A DNA stretch of 16,729 nucleotides from Thermoplasmata archaeon (lineage in GTDB: Archaea; Thermoplasmatota; Thermoplasmata; Thermoplasmatales; Thermoplasmataceae): positions 1 through 16,729 of the forward strand of contig JAJZOK010000049.1 in assembly GCA_021811525.1 (NCBI GenBank), written 5' to 3'. Each line of letters starts with the position of its first letter. Positions within the stretch are counted from its first letter, which is position 1. Below the pieces are notes generated by a model. The model made no database searches. It had not been told where the DNA came from and worked only from the letters and a program-made list of their open reading frames with translations. Below are positions 1 to 7,054 of this stretch, one piece after another. Made by a program: the position numbers and the translations under genes.

Positions 1-8
1 AGATTCCA

Positions 9-494
9 ATGACTATTCTGTACTGGAACTTTTTCTCATTCTCGGACGGTAGTCTGGAATATTACAGGCAACCTATGAGGAAATTCTTTTCTGCGATTAT
101 TTACACCGGGAATTTCCATAATTTCCTCCTTCTATCTGGAATTTACTGGTTTCCTTCAAATCACTTTGGTTTCTCGTTTCCTTTATTTCAAACAGCGGTT
201 TCAGTGATCCTCTCATTTGGAATATTCATAATCATCAACGATATGCTACACTCGACAATCCATTTCCGTAAACAGCAAGCCTTTGTCACCGGATCAACAG
301 TATCCGGTGCAGTTATCACGACTGGAGCATGCTGTACTGTTCCCTTTGTTTTTCCATTGTTGAGCATTTTCTCCCAGGGATTCGCTCTGGGCACATTGGT
401 TTTTCTTGGCAGCTATTCTGACATAATAGATCTATTTGTGTTCTTAGTTATAATTTTATTCCACATTGAAATGTCATCACGGAATTATTCTTAA
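9..494 (+). CDS. Hypothetical multi-pass membrane protein, possibly 5'-truncated
   Basis: I do not recognise a named family. The 161-residue product has four hydrophobic stretches, at about residues 26-48, 60-82, 100-121 and 125-153, which suggests an integral membrane protein. A Gly-Ala-Cys-Cys-Thr-Val-Pro motif (around residues 106-112) lies at the start of the third helix; adjacent cysteines followed by proline in a membrane helix can bind metal or form a disulfide, but nothing else shows transport. The frame stays open to the left edge of the window, so the ATG at 9 may be internal and the true start may lie outside. It is followed by 145 bases holding the promoter of the ArsA gene, so it is probably the end of a separate transcript. 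Function unknown. Confidence 0.6.
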   Translation: MTILYWNFFSFSDGSLEYYRQPMRKFFSAIIYTGNFHNFLLLSGIYWFPSNHFGFSFPLFQTAVSVILSFGIFIIINDMLHSTIHFRKQQAFVTGSTVSGAVITTGACCTVPFVFPLLSIFSQGFALGTLVFLGSYSDIIDLFVFLVIILFHIEMSSRNYS

Positions 495-603
495 AAAGAG
501 CATTTCCCAAATACTTATTGCCTGAATATCAAGTGATGCTTATCTTCCAGACGCCATTCTTGATTCATAAATCAATTCTAAAACTATCATTTCTTGTATA
601 TTC

Positions 604-612
604 TTTAAAAAT
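604..612 (+). promoter_or_regulatory. TATA-box-like element for the ArsA-Hsp20 gene
   Basis: TTTAAAAAT is centred about 32 bases before the ATG at 640, a spacing compatible with a leaderless or nearly leaderless archaeal transcript. There is no Shine-Dalgarno-like sequence before either candidate start (640 or 658). Inferred from position and composition only. Confidence 0.4.
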
Positions 613-639
613 CAGATCGGTTAAGAACAATCTTGCAAT

Positions 640-1818
640 ATGCCCCTGTGTTGCATTATGGAAAAAATAATTCTCTATACAGGTAAGGGAGGGGTTGGAA
701 AAACAAGCATTGCTGCGGCAACTGCTTCACTCCTGGCAGGTAAAGGCAAGCGAACTCTTATCATCTCCACTGATCCTGCCCATAGCCTTTCGGATGCTTT
801 TGAAACTCAAATCGGAAATTCCCCCACTGAGATTGGTGATAACCTCTGGGGACAGGAGATAAGCGTTATAGAGGCCATAAATTCCCACTGGAAGGAACTG
901 AAGATGTACCTGACGGGCCTATTCCAGTCTCAGGGCCTTGATCCCTCAACTGCTGAGGAGATTGCAACACTCCCCGGGTTTGAGGAGGCATCTCATCTTC
1001 TCTATTTAGAGGATCACATAAAAAGTGGAAAATATGATGTTATAGTAATGGACAGTGCGCCTACAGGAGAATCACTTAAACTCCTCTCATTCCCTGAAGC
1101 CATGTCCTGGTACATGGAAAAAATATTCCCAATAGGCAGGACAACTGCAAAGGTAATAAGGCCTTTAGTAAGGCCATTTACTTCCATACCATTCCCAAAT
1201 GACGAAGTTCTTGGCAATATGGAGTCACTTTACAATAGCCTCAAGCGTATCAGGGATTACCTAGCAGATCCTGACCTCACATCAATCAGGCTTGTAACAA
1301 ACCCTAACCGCATGTCCTTCAATGAAACAAAAAGGGCATATACCTATCTCCTCCTGTACGGTTATAATGTGGATGCCCTGATAATAAACAAAGTTTACCC
1401 CCCTGAATCTGGAGAGTTTTTCAAACTCTGGATCAAGGTCCAGGATGAGATTCTAAAAGAAACCAACGATGCTTTCCCTGACCTCAAGCTTTTCTCACTG
1501 AAGATAAGCAAATCCGAGACACTGGGCAGAGTTGATCTGGAGAAAATGGGAAAAGACCTCTATAGAGATGAAGATCCCTTGGCTGTCTTCACAAAGGCTA
1601 AACCAGTTACATACGAGAAAAGTAATGGAAAATACACGGTTAAAATGAAATTGCCTTTTGCAAGCAAGGAAAAAATAAATCTATTCAACAGTAAGGGGGA
1701 ACTCGTCGTAGAGGTGGAGAACTGGAGGAGAATTTTCTATCTTCCGACGACATTTTCAGACAAAAATCCGGTATCCGCAGAATTTATTAACGGGGAACTC
1801 AATATTGAGATGGTGTAA
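640..1818 (+). CDS. ArsA/Get3-family ATPase with C-terminal Hsp20-like domain
   Basis: This is a P-loop ATPase of the ArsA/Get3 (SIMIBI) group. The deviant Walker A GKGGVGKT lies at residues 15-22, the switch I motif STDPAHSLSDAF follows at about 43-54, and the DSAPTGESLKLLSFP switch II motif comes later. About 72 C-terminal residues (321-392) form a beta-rich segment like the Hsp20-type domain found at the end of many ArsA-like proteins. It has one ATPase half, as in Get3, not the two of bacterial ArsA. Apart from two cysteines in the first five residues there is no cysteine, so the arsenite-binding cysteines of ArsA and the zinc CxxC of Get3 are absent; arsenite export is therefore unlikely. 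A role in protein targeting or chaperoning is inferred. The ATG at 658 would start the protein nearer the family norm; 640 fits the TATA spacing. The next gene begins one base after its stop. Confidence 0.9.
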   Translation: MPLCCIMEKIILYTGKGGVGKTSIAAATASLLAGKGKRTLIISTDPAHSLSDAFETQIGNSPTEIGDNLWGQEISVIEAINSHWKELKMYLTGLFQSQGLDPSTAEEIATLPGFEEASHLLYLEDHIKSGKYDVIVMDSAPTGESLKLLSFPEAMSWYMEKIFPIGRTTAKVIRPLVRPFTSIPFPNDEVLGNMESLYNSLKRIRDYLADPDLTSIRLVTNPNRMSFNETKRAYTYLLLYGYNVDALIINKVYPPESGEFFKLWIKVQDEILKETNDAFPDLKLFSLKISKSETLGRVDLEKMGKDLYRDEDPLAVFTKAKPVTYEKSNGKYTVKMKLPFASKEKINLFNSKGELVVEVENWRRIFYLPTTFSDKNPVSAEFINGELNIEMV

Positions 1819-1819
1819 A

Positions 1820-2044
1820 ATGGTGTCCGAACAGAAAAGAGAGCAGGAAGAAAATCCGAAATCTAACCAAAGAAATGTGATAGAAATAAAAATAAATGTT
1901 CCTCAATTCAATACCAGAAACCTTAGAAGATTCGTCTTACATCTGGAAAAAGCTGGAAAAGAAATCCTGGCCGCCGGGAACAGCTTCTTCAGGGATGAAG
2001 AGACAGAACCCGAGCAAAAAATGAAAAAGATAGAGATAAAATAA
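1820..2044 (+). CDS. Small charged protein coupled to the ArsA-like ATPase
   Basis: I do not recognise this family. The 74-residue product has a polar N-terminus, a short beta-like stretch (IEIKINVP, about residues 22-29), a probable amphipathic helix (about 34-51) and an acidic then lysine-rich tail. It has no membrane segment and no cysteine. The ATG at 1820 follows the upstream stop after a single base, and a GGTG sequence lies just before it; an in-frame ATG at 1805 would overlap the ATPase gene and add five residues with no support. The tight spacing implies one transcript with the ATPase and probably a shared role, such as partner or client adaptor, which is inference only. It converges on egtD with 19 bases between them. 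Confidence 0.65.
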   Translation: MVSEQKREQEENPKSNQRNVIEIKINVPQFNTRNLRRFVLHLEKAGKEILAAGNSFFRDEETEPEQKMKKIEIK

Positions 2045-2063
2045 CTTTAGCAGAAGATAGTAA

Positions 2064-3023
2064 CTACTTACTCCCATTAATTATAGCAAAATTTGCTCCC
2101 GGGTCTTTCCAGGCAGTAATGTCATGGAAGCCTGCTCTTTCAAGCTTGTCAGATAATTCATCTGCAGAGTACTTGTAAGAATTTTCGGTATGGATTGTTT
2201 CCCCCTTTTTAATTACAATTTTTACTCCATCCATTTCGAACAATATATTCTTCCGGGATACAAGATGCATCTCTATGCGGCTCTTCTTCTCATTGTAGAA
2301 AGCGAGATGGGTGAAATCATCCACATTTAAAGGCACATGCAGCTCTCTCTGTGCTCTTCGTATTATGTTAAGGTTGAATTTTGCCGTTACACCCTTACTG
2401 TCATTGTAGGCTGCTTCCAGTATCCTGATATCTTTCCTCAAATCGACTCCAAGGGCAATGAGGTCTCCAGTATTCAGCACTTTCGCCATTCTAAGTAGAA
2501 AATTATCAACCTCAGCAGGCTCCATATTTCCAAGCGTTGATCCGAGAAAAACGAGCAATTTTGTTTCAGGGAACATGCCACTAAGAACTCGATCTATGGT
2601 GGAGAAGTCACATCTTATTCCCTTTCTCACTATGTTACTGCTTTTTGAGCTCCCTGAGCGCAAGGCCTTTTCCAGAGAAGAAGCGGAAATATCCACGAAC
2701 ACGTATTTTTTAAGGTAAGGCATGCAGTTGATCAGAATCTCACCCTTTTCACCATTTCCAGAGCCCAGCTCAATTACCGTCTTTACAGTACTTGAAATAT
2801 CAGAAAGATCCTTACAGTGGCTTTTCAGGATTGATATTTCAGTTCTTGTTGGATAGTATTCGTCGAGTCCCGTGATCTCATCAAAAAGCCTGCTCCCTGC
2901 TTCATCATAGAAAAACTTTGGATTGAGCTCCTTGGGAGATGAAGTCATTCCCCTGAGAAATTCAGAACGAAAATTTCCAAGATCCGGTTTCAGATCCAGA
3001 ATATTGGATTCAGACCCGTTCAG
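2064..3023 (-). CDS. egtD: L-histidine N-alpha-methyltransferase EgtD (probable CTG start)
   Basis: EgtD trimethylates histidine with S-adenosylmethionine to give hercynine, the first step of ergothioneine synthesis. Visible motifs are FFYDEAGSRLFDEIT, EYYPTRTE, the SAM-binding ELGSGNGEKG, FLGSTLGN, AYNDSKGVTAKFN, IEMHL and HTENSYKYS. The first ATG (at 2948) lies inside a conserved N-terminal motif (RGMTSSPKELNPK), where relatives carry about 25 further residues. The frame continues upstream with no ATG, GTG or TTG, as far as a CTG at 3023-3021 that overlaps the egtB stop as CTGA and has GGTGAT five bases before it. Counted from this CTG (319 residues), Tyr39, Tyr56, Asn166, Tyr206 and Met252 carry the same numbers as the histidine-site residues of mycobacterial EgtD as I recall them. 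The family call is secure; the start codon is inferred. The conventional alternative is 2064-2948 (294 residues). Confidence 0.9.
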   Translation of the reverse strand: MNGSESNILDLKPDLGNFRSEFLRGMTSSPKELNPKFFYDEAGSRLFDEITGLDEYYPTRTEISILKSHCKDLSDISSTVKTVIELGSGNGEKGEILINCMPYLKKYVFVDISASSLEKALRSGSSKSSNIVRKGIRCDFSTIDRVLSGMFPETKLLVFLGSTLGNMEPAEVDNFLLRMAKVLNTGDLIALGVDLRKDIRILEAAYNDSKGVTAKFNLNIIRRAQRELHVPLNVDDFTHLAFYNEKKSRIEMHLVSRKNILFEMDGVKIVIKKGETIHTENSYKYSADELSDKLERAGFHDITAWKDPGANFAIINGSK

Positions 3024-4276
3024 GATTTATCACCAGCCAGCCTGAAACCTGAAAACTGCCAGCAGCTATCGGGATGATAGAAATTCCTGTAAGTGTTCCT
3101 GTAGTGTCGTACAGGGGTAACTGCAGAACCTCCCCTCAGCACATACTGGTTGTTCATAAATTTCCCGTTGTATTCTCCAAGATTGCCCTCATAAGGGCGA
3201 TATCCCGGGTATGGGATGTAAGGGCTTGATGTCCATTCCCATGTTGCCCCTGAGATCTGTGGGGTTCCGTTGTCTGAGAAGTTTACCGGATGAAGTGTGC
3301 TTTCCTCCATAAAATTTCCATGAACACATTCCTTTAAGGATTCAGCAAATATCTCCCATTCGTATTCCGTGGGAAGCCTAAGGCCGGCCCATCTAGCATA
3401 TGCATCTGCTTCGTAGTATGAGACATGAACAAGCGGCTCTGACTCATTCAAATTCTGCTCTCCTGACAACTTGAATATTTTATATTGGTCACCATCCTTT
3501 GACCAGTAAAGCGGCAGTTTTCGTTTGTTCTCCCTTATGTATGACCATCCATCAGAAAGCCATAGTTCAGGGCGTTCATAGCCACCATCCTCTATGAATC
3601 TGATGAATTCACCATTGTTAATGGGCCTTGATGAAATCCTGTATGGATGGATAAGTATTCTGTGCCTAGGCCTTTCATTGTCGAAGCTGAAACCTTCTCT
3701 TCCATACCCAACCTCATTTATTCCACCATCCATTTGGACAAACCACATCTCTGAATCATGGGATCCGGTCTCTTTGTCGGTGTAAGAAGGTTTGTATGGT
3801 GAGGCATAATAGTTGATCTTAATATCCATCAGAAGAAGCTCCTGGTGCTGTTCCTCATGATTTATGCCTAGTTCTATGAGTTGAATTAAATTACTATCTC
3901 CTGTATTTTCATTAACAACGTTTAAAACTGCTTCGTCAACCGACTGGCGATAGTCATAAACTTCCTCAAGTGAAGGTCTGGAGAGACTGTTTCTTGAAAT
4001 TTTCTGCATATATGGCCCCAAGGTCTCGTAATAAGAATTGAAAAGAAAATCAAAATTATAATCTAAAATTTTCAAGCTCTTTGCGTACTTTCTGAGCACA
4101 AACCGGTCAAAGAACCATGTGGTGTGTGCTAGATGCCATTTAGGCGGGCTTGCCTGCGGTATACTTTGAACCATAAAGTCATCCCTTGTAAGGGGTTTGA
4201 CAAGATCCAAGGTCCTCTTTCTAACATTCCGGTATAAGTTTTCCAGATCGGAAGCCACTTCAGTACTGGCAGTCAT
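3020..4276 (-). CDS. egtB: EgtB-type iron-dependent sulfoxide synthase (ergothioneine pathway)
   Basis: EgtB joins a thiol (cysteine or gamma-glutamylcysteine) to hercynine with O2 at a non-heme iron. The N-terminal DinB-like domain carries the three iron ligands: His51 in KWHLAHTTWFF and His140/His144 in NHEEQHQELLL. From about residue 165 the formylglycine-enzyme-like domain follows, with FDNERPRHR, NNGEFIRFIEDGGY, SYYEADAYARWAG, GEYNGKFM and the terminal SGFRLAGD. At 418 residues it has the usual EgtB length. A SYYE motif (Tyr82-Tyr83) resembles the type II EgtBs, some of which accept cysteine directly; no gamma-glutamylcysteine ligase (egtA) is in the window, so cysteine as thiol donor is a reasonable inference. 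The ATG at 4276 is preferred to the adjacent TTG at 4279. The gene lies 26 bases after the DedA gene and overlaps egtD by four bases. The Cys-Ser lyase step (EgtE) is not encoded here. Confidence 0.92.
   Translation of the reverse strand: MTASTEVASDLENLYRNVRKRTLDLVKPLTRDDFMVQSIPQASPPKWHLAHTTWFFDRFVLRKYAKSLKILDYNFDFLFNSYYETLGPYMQKISRNSLSRPSLEEVYDYRQSVDEAVLNVVNENTGDSNLIQLIELGINHEEQHQELLLMDIKINYYASPYKPSYTDKETGSHDSEMWFVQMDGGINEVGYGREGFSFDNERPRHRILIHPYRISSRPINNGEFIRFIEDGGYERPELWLSDGWSYIRENKRKLPLYWSKDGDQYKIFKLSGEQNLNESEPLVHVSYYEADAYARWAGLRLPTEYEWEIFAESLKECVHGNFMEESTLHPVNFSDNGTPQISGATWEWTSSPYIPYPGYRPYEGNLGEYNGKFMNNQYVLRGGSAVTPVRHYRNTYRNFYHPDSCWQFSGFRLAGDKS
3029..3034 (-). promoter_or_regulatory. Shine-Dalgarno GGTGAT before the CTG start of egtD
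   Basis: On the minus strand GGTGAT sits within the last codons of egtB, separated by five bases (AAATC) from the CTG at 3023. The same hexamer precedes the 61-residue gene at 10476 with a five-base gap, and hsp20 at 13828 with a four-base gap. The match in sequence and spacing supports initiation at CTG. Confidence 0.6.
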
Positions 4277-4299
4277 CAATCAGTATATGATGCTCTTAC

Positions 4300-4307
4300 A
4301 ATTTAAT
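4300..4307 (-). promoter_or_regulatory. Possible TATA element for egtB-egtD
   Basis: On the minus strand ATTAAATT is centred about 27 bases before the egtB ATG, overlapping the end of the DedA gene. This would give egtBD a leaderless transcript of their own, besides any read-through from the DedA gene. Weak, based on spacing and A/T content. Confidence 0.3.
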
Positions 4308-4995
4308 GATTCTGAATATGTTTGCTGTCATTTTTGTCAGAAGCTTCATTACCTGCATCTCCGCTCTTTTTTGCAAGTGTTGCAGTTTTTTTCACATTTC
4401 TCATCAACAATACATAGATCAGATACAATACTAGCACCAGTATGGCCACATACTCAATTATGGAGGTAAAGCTTCCAGAAAATGCATAGTAACCGAAGAT
4501 GATGAGGAGAGTATCCCATACCAGTGAGCCGAGGAATGAGAAGAGATAGAATTTTTTAAGGTCCATTTTTGCAAATCCTGCTACAAGACTTATCAACCCC
4601 CTTACCCCTGGAACCATACGTATTATGAAAACTGCAAAAGATCCATTCTTTTCGAACCAGGTTTCAAAATTCTCAACAGATTCCTTTTTTAAATGGAATA
4701 TATGGAGGTGGTTGTATATTACATCCTTCCCCAAGAAATATGCAATGAAATAGTCTATTGTAAATCCAACCAATCCACCCAATAAGGCTACCGCAAGAAC
4801 CCCTGAAAAATTCAGAATGCCTAGGTGTACATACTGCCCGGAGAGTGGGAGTATGACTTCGCTTGGAATAGGCAATGAAGCAGATTCCAGCATCATAAGA
4901 ATACCTATTCCAGAGTATCCGTAATTTACAACCAGATTATGTATTGGCCCGGATTTCCCCAGAAGTATGGAAATCAGGTATGATATTGTGATCAT
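4303..4995 (-). CDS. DedA-family membrane protein (SNARE-associated/VTT domain)
   Basis: The 230-residue protein carries the DedA signature: a membrane-entering segment with Glu37 and PIPSE (42-46), then the second conserved motif with Arg126, PGVR (129-132), an AGF turn (139-141) and Met144. Hydrophobic stretches lie near residues 2-12, 26-52, 63-88, 119-141, 147-170 and 178-197, followed by a polar, charged C-terminal tail rich in Lys, Asp and Ser. DedA proteins are implicated in membrane homeostasis, including lipid-carrier recycling and proton-dependent processes; the substrate cannot be told from sequence. The gene lies directly upstream of egtB on the same strand, and co-transcription is possible. 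No clear promoter stands out in the 136 bases between it and the YecD-like gene. Confidence 0.88.
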   Translation of the reverse strand: MITISYLISILLGKSGPIHNLVVNYGYSGIGILMMLESASLPIPSEVILPLSGQYVHLGILNFSGVLAVALLGGLVGFTIDYFIAYFLGKDVIYNHLHIFHLKKESVENFETWFEKNGSFAVFIIRMVPGVRGLISLVAGFAKMDLKKFYLFSFLGSLVWDTLLIIFGYYAFSGSFTSIIEYVAILVLVLYLIYVLLMRNVKKTATLAKKSGDAGNEASDKNDSKHIQNH

Positions 4996-5131
4996 TTTTC
5001 ACTACGCAATCATTAGTTCCATATCAAATCATGCATAGGTAAGGGATGGATGTTTCCTTTTAACTCCATGCTACTCTTGTTGGCATCAGTATATTCCGCT
5101 TTTTTCATGATTAAGGAGTTCATTAGTTCAA

Positions 5132-5704
5132 TCACTTCAGCATTTTCAATACTTCATCGGTTTTCCTAATGATCCCAATTCTTGTGAGTACAAACTTTAT
5201 GCTTGCTTCATGTGCCTCTGCCGACATATCCGACATAGCATCTTCCACAAAAATCTGGTTATATCCGTATTCATATGCAAATCGGGCTGTGCTTTCAACT
5301 CCGTACGTTGTTGCTATACCGCATAGAATAATGGTATCAATATGCCTTCTCCTCAATTGCAGATCTAGATCAGTACCATAAAATGCACCCCACTGGTGTT
5401 TCGTAATCAGTATGTCTTCATTCCTTATTCCCAGCTGGTCCACATACTGGTCCCAGTCAGCTGGCCTTTCCCTTCGTGAAAAGCCTGATTCGTTTCCATC
5501 AACATTCGGATGGAGCATTATATCCATTGGGCCAGTCACTCTCACGGCAACAACAGGAATGTTCTTTTCCCTGCATTTTTTGGCCAATTTTCCTGCGTTA
5601 TTAAGAACCTCGCTTGCAGAATGTGGGGATGTATCCATGGAAGCAATCCCCTTTTGAAGGTCAATTATCACAAGTGCCTTTTTTTCTATTTCATTCTGTG
5701 TCAT
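5132..5704 (-). CDS. YecD-like isochorismatase-fold hydrolase lacking the catalytic cysteine
   Basis: The fold is the isochorismatase-like hydrolase family: VIIDLQ with Asp15, the ITKHQWGAFYGTDL segment with Lys102, and GIATTYGVESTARFA. In cysteine hydrolases of this family the last motif reads GxxTxxCV with a nucleophilic Cys; here that position is Gly135. The arrangement GVESTAR, followed by a VEDAMS...SAEAH segment, matches what I recall of E. coli YecD, and a glycine also stands there in true isochorismatases (EntB, PhzD). It is therefore unlikely to be a nicotinamidase or N-carbamoyl amidohydrolase. The substrate is unknown, and no menaquinone or siderophore genes lie nearby. It is divergent from hemA. 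At 190 residues it has typical family length. A TATA-like stretch (5725-5733, minus strand) about 25 bases before the ATG suggests a leaderless transcript. Confidence 0.82.
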   Translation of the reverse strand: MTQNEIEKKALVIIDLQKGIASMDTSPHSASEVLNNAGKLAKKCREKNIPVVAVRVTGPMDIMLHPNVDGNESGFSRRERPADWDQYVDQLGIRNEDILITKHQWGAFYGTDLDLQLRRRHIDTIILCGIATTYGVESTARFAYEYGYNQIFVEDAMSDMSAEAHEASIKFVLTRIGIIRKTDEVLKMLK

Positions 5705-5799
5705 TGAAATGGTATTTGCTCATTCTAAAAATCTTTAGCTATCATAATGTGCTTTTTCCTTCTTTGAATGAATATTTCAGTATATGGCCCTCACTTAGA

Positions 5800-5807
5800 T
5801 TATATAA
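5800..5807 (+). promoter_or_regulatory. TATA box of hemA
   Basis: TTATATAA is a near-consensus archaeal TATA box, predicting transcription from about 5830. The remaining leader of about 25 bases holds GTGATAGG (5844-5851), a Shine-Dalgarno-like run four to eight bases before the ATG at 5855. Confidence 0.55.
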
Positions 5808-5854
5808 TTAGAATACGATACAGATTATACCATTTCAGAAGTTGTGATAGGTAG

Positions 5855-7054
5855 ATGAGTGAAATAGGCGTGGTTTCATGGAGATTCAATGACGATCCTT
5901 CGGCGCTACAAAATGCATTAATGTTTGAGGCATTGATCTCCAAATTCTTCAATGAATCTCTGAATGGCCAAAATTTTGTCCAGTTGAAAACCTGCAACAG
6001 GCTTGAATATTACTTCATTGAAAACTCGCCGCAATCTTTTGACAATATACCCTATGGGTACAGACATCTTCAAGGAAAAGAAGCCGTTAAGCATTTAATC
6101 CTTGTTGCTTCAGGGCTGGACTCTCTCTCCATAGGGGAAAATGAGATCCTTGCCCAAGTAAAGTCTGCGTACACGAAAGCTTTAGAGTCCGGAAGACTTG
6201 ATAAAATGCTCCAACAGATTTTCCGGATGGCAATTTTCGCAGGCAAGAAGGTAAGAACCGACACCGGGATATCCAAAGGAAAGACATCCATAGCACACAT
6301 ATCCATCGATCTTTTGAAAGAAAGGCACAATCTGGAAGGGAAAAGAATCCTTCTTATTGGAACTGGAAAAATTGCATCTAAAATACTGAAATACCTATCA
6401 TCTGATAAAAGCCTTAGTCTTTCCCTGTTGGGAAGGAATAGAGATGCGGGAGATACTCTGGCCTCTGAGAATGGCTGCAGATATCTTGATCTATCCAATC
6501 TCCGGGAGGCGATCCAGGAAAATGATATCATAATAACGGCAACAACATCATCCAGACCTCTCATACAGGAATCCGATATAATTGAAGCCTCAAGTTCAAG
6601 AGAACTAATTCTGCTGGATGTATCGAACCCATGCAATATCGAACCAAATGTGGCAAACCTGAAAAACACATATCTGTATACATTCAGTGATCTGGAGTCT
6701 ATAATCAGGACAAATGTTGAGGCGAAAAAAGAGGAGATCTTAAAGGCCAATCAAATAGTTGAAGAACAGTTGAAAATAATCATTGAAAAGATGAGAGAAC
6801 TCGAGATGGACCATCTTGTTGAATCTTACATGAAATATTCTGAACGACTGGCCGCCAGAGAGGCTCAGAAGGCTCTTTCTGCCATCAGAGAAGGCGGAGA
6901 TCCTTCAGAAATTCTTTCTGCTATGAGCGGGTCCATCTCCAGAAAAATACTCAGGCCATACATTCTGGCAGTAAAAGAGGCAGCAAGATCTCCAGACAAC
7001 GAAGACGCTAACTCCCTGAAGTCTGTCCTTTCAAAGATCAGGGAGACTTCTTAA
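5855..7054 (+). CDS. hemA: Glutamyl-tRNA reductase HemA
   Basis: HemA reduces glutamyl-tRNA(Glu) with NADPH to glutamate-1-semialdehyde, the first committed step of tetrapyrrole synthesis by the C5 route. The N-terminal catalytic domain holds the nucleophile Cys47 in LKTCNRLEYYF and the conserved GLDSLSIGENEILAQVK segment (88-103). The NADPH-binding Rossmann domain starts with LIGTGKIASKIL (167-178), and a helical dimerisation domain rich in Glu and Lys fills the last 110 or so residues. At 399 residues it has normal length. The start at 5855 is supported by a TATA box and a Shine-Dalgarno-like leader. Its 3' end overlaps convergent hemL, the next enzyme, by 17 bases. No other heme gene is in the window. 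Confidence 0.96.
   Translation: MSEIGVVSWRFNDDPSALQNALMFEALISKFFNESLNGQNFVQLKTCNRLEYYFIENSPQSFDNIPYGYRHLQGKEAVKHLILVASGLDSLSIGENEILAQVKSAYTKALESGRLDKMLQQIFRMAIFAGKKVRTDTGISKGKTSIAHISIDLLKERHNLEGKRILLIGTGKIASKILKYLSSDKSLSLSLLGRNRDAGDTLASENGCRYLDLSNLREAIQENDIIITATTSSRPLIQESDIIEASSSRELILLDVSNPCNIEPNVANLKNTYLYTFSDLESIIRTNVEAKKEEILKANQIVEEQLKIIIEKMRELEMDHLVESYMKYSERLAAREAQKALSAIREGGDPSEILSAMSGSISRKILRPYILAVKEAARSPDNEDANSLKSVLSKIRETS

Noticed and set aside
640..1818. Arsenite-export ATPase ArsA
   Set aside because: No arsenic-binding cysteines, only one ATPase half, and no arsB, arsR-type metal sensor or arsC nearby.
2064..2948. egtD beginning at the ATG at 2948
   Set aside because: That Met sits inside a conserved EgtD motif, and 25 upstream codons read as EgtD-like sequence with a ribosome site before a CTG. 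Kept only as the conventional alternative.
6070..6750. A 226-codon open frame on the minus strand inside hemA
   Set aside because: It lies wholly antisense to a clear HemA coding sequence, has no recognisable motif, and is explained as a shadow of hemA codon usage.
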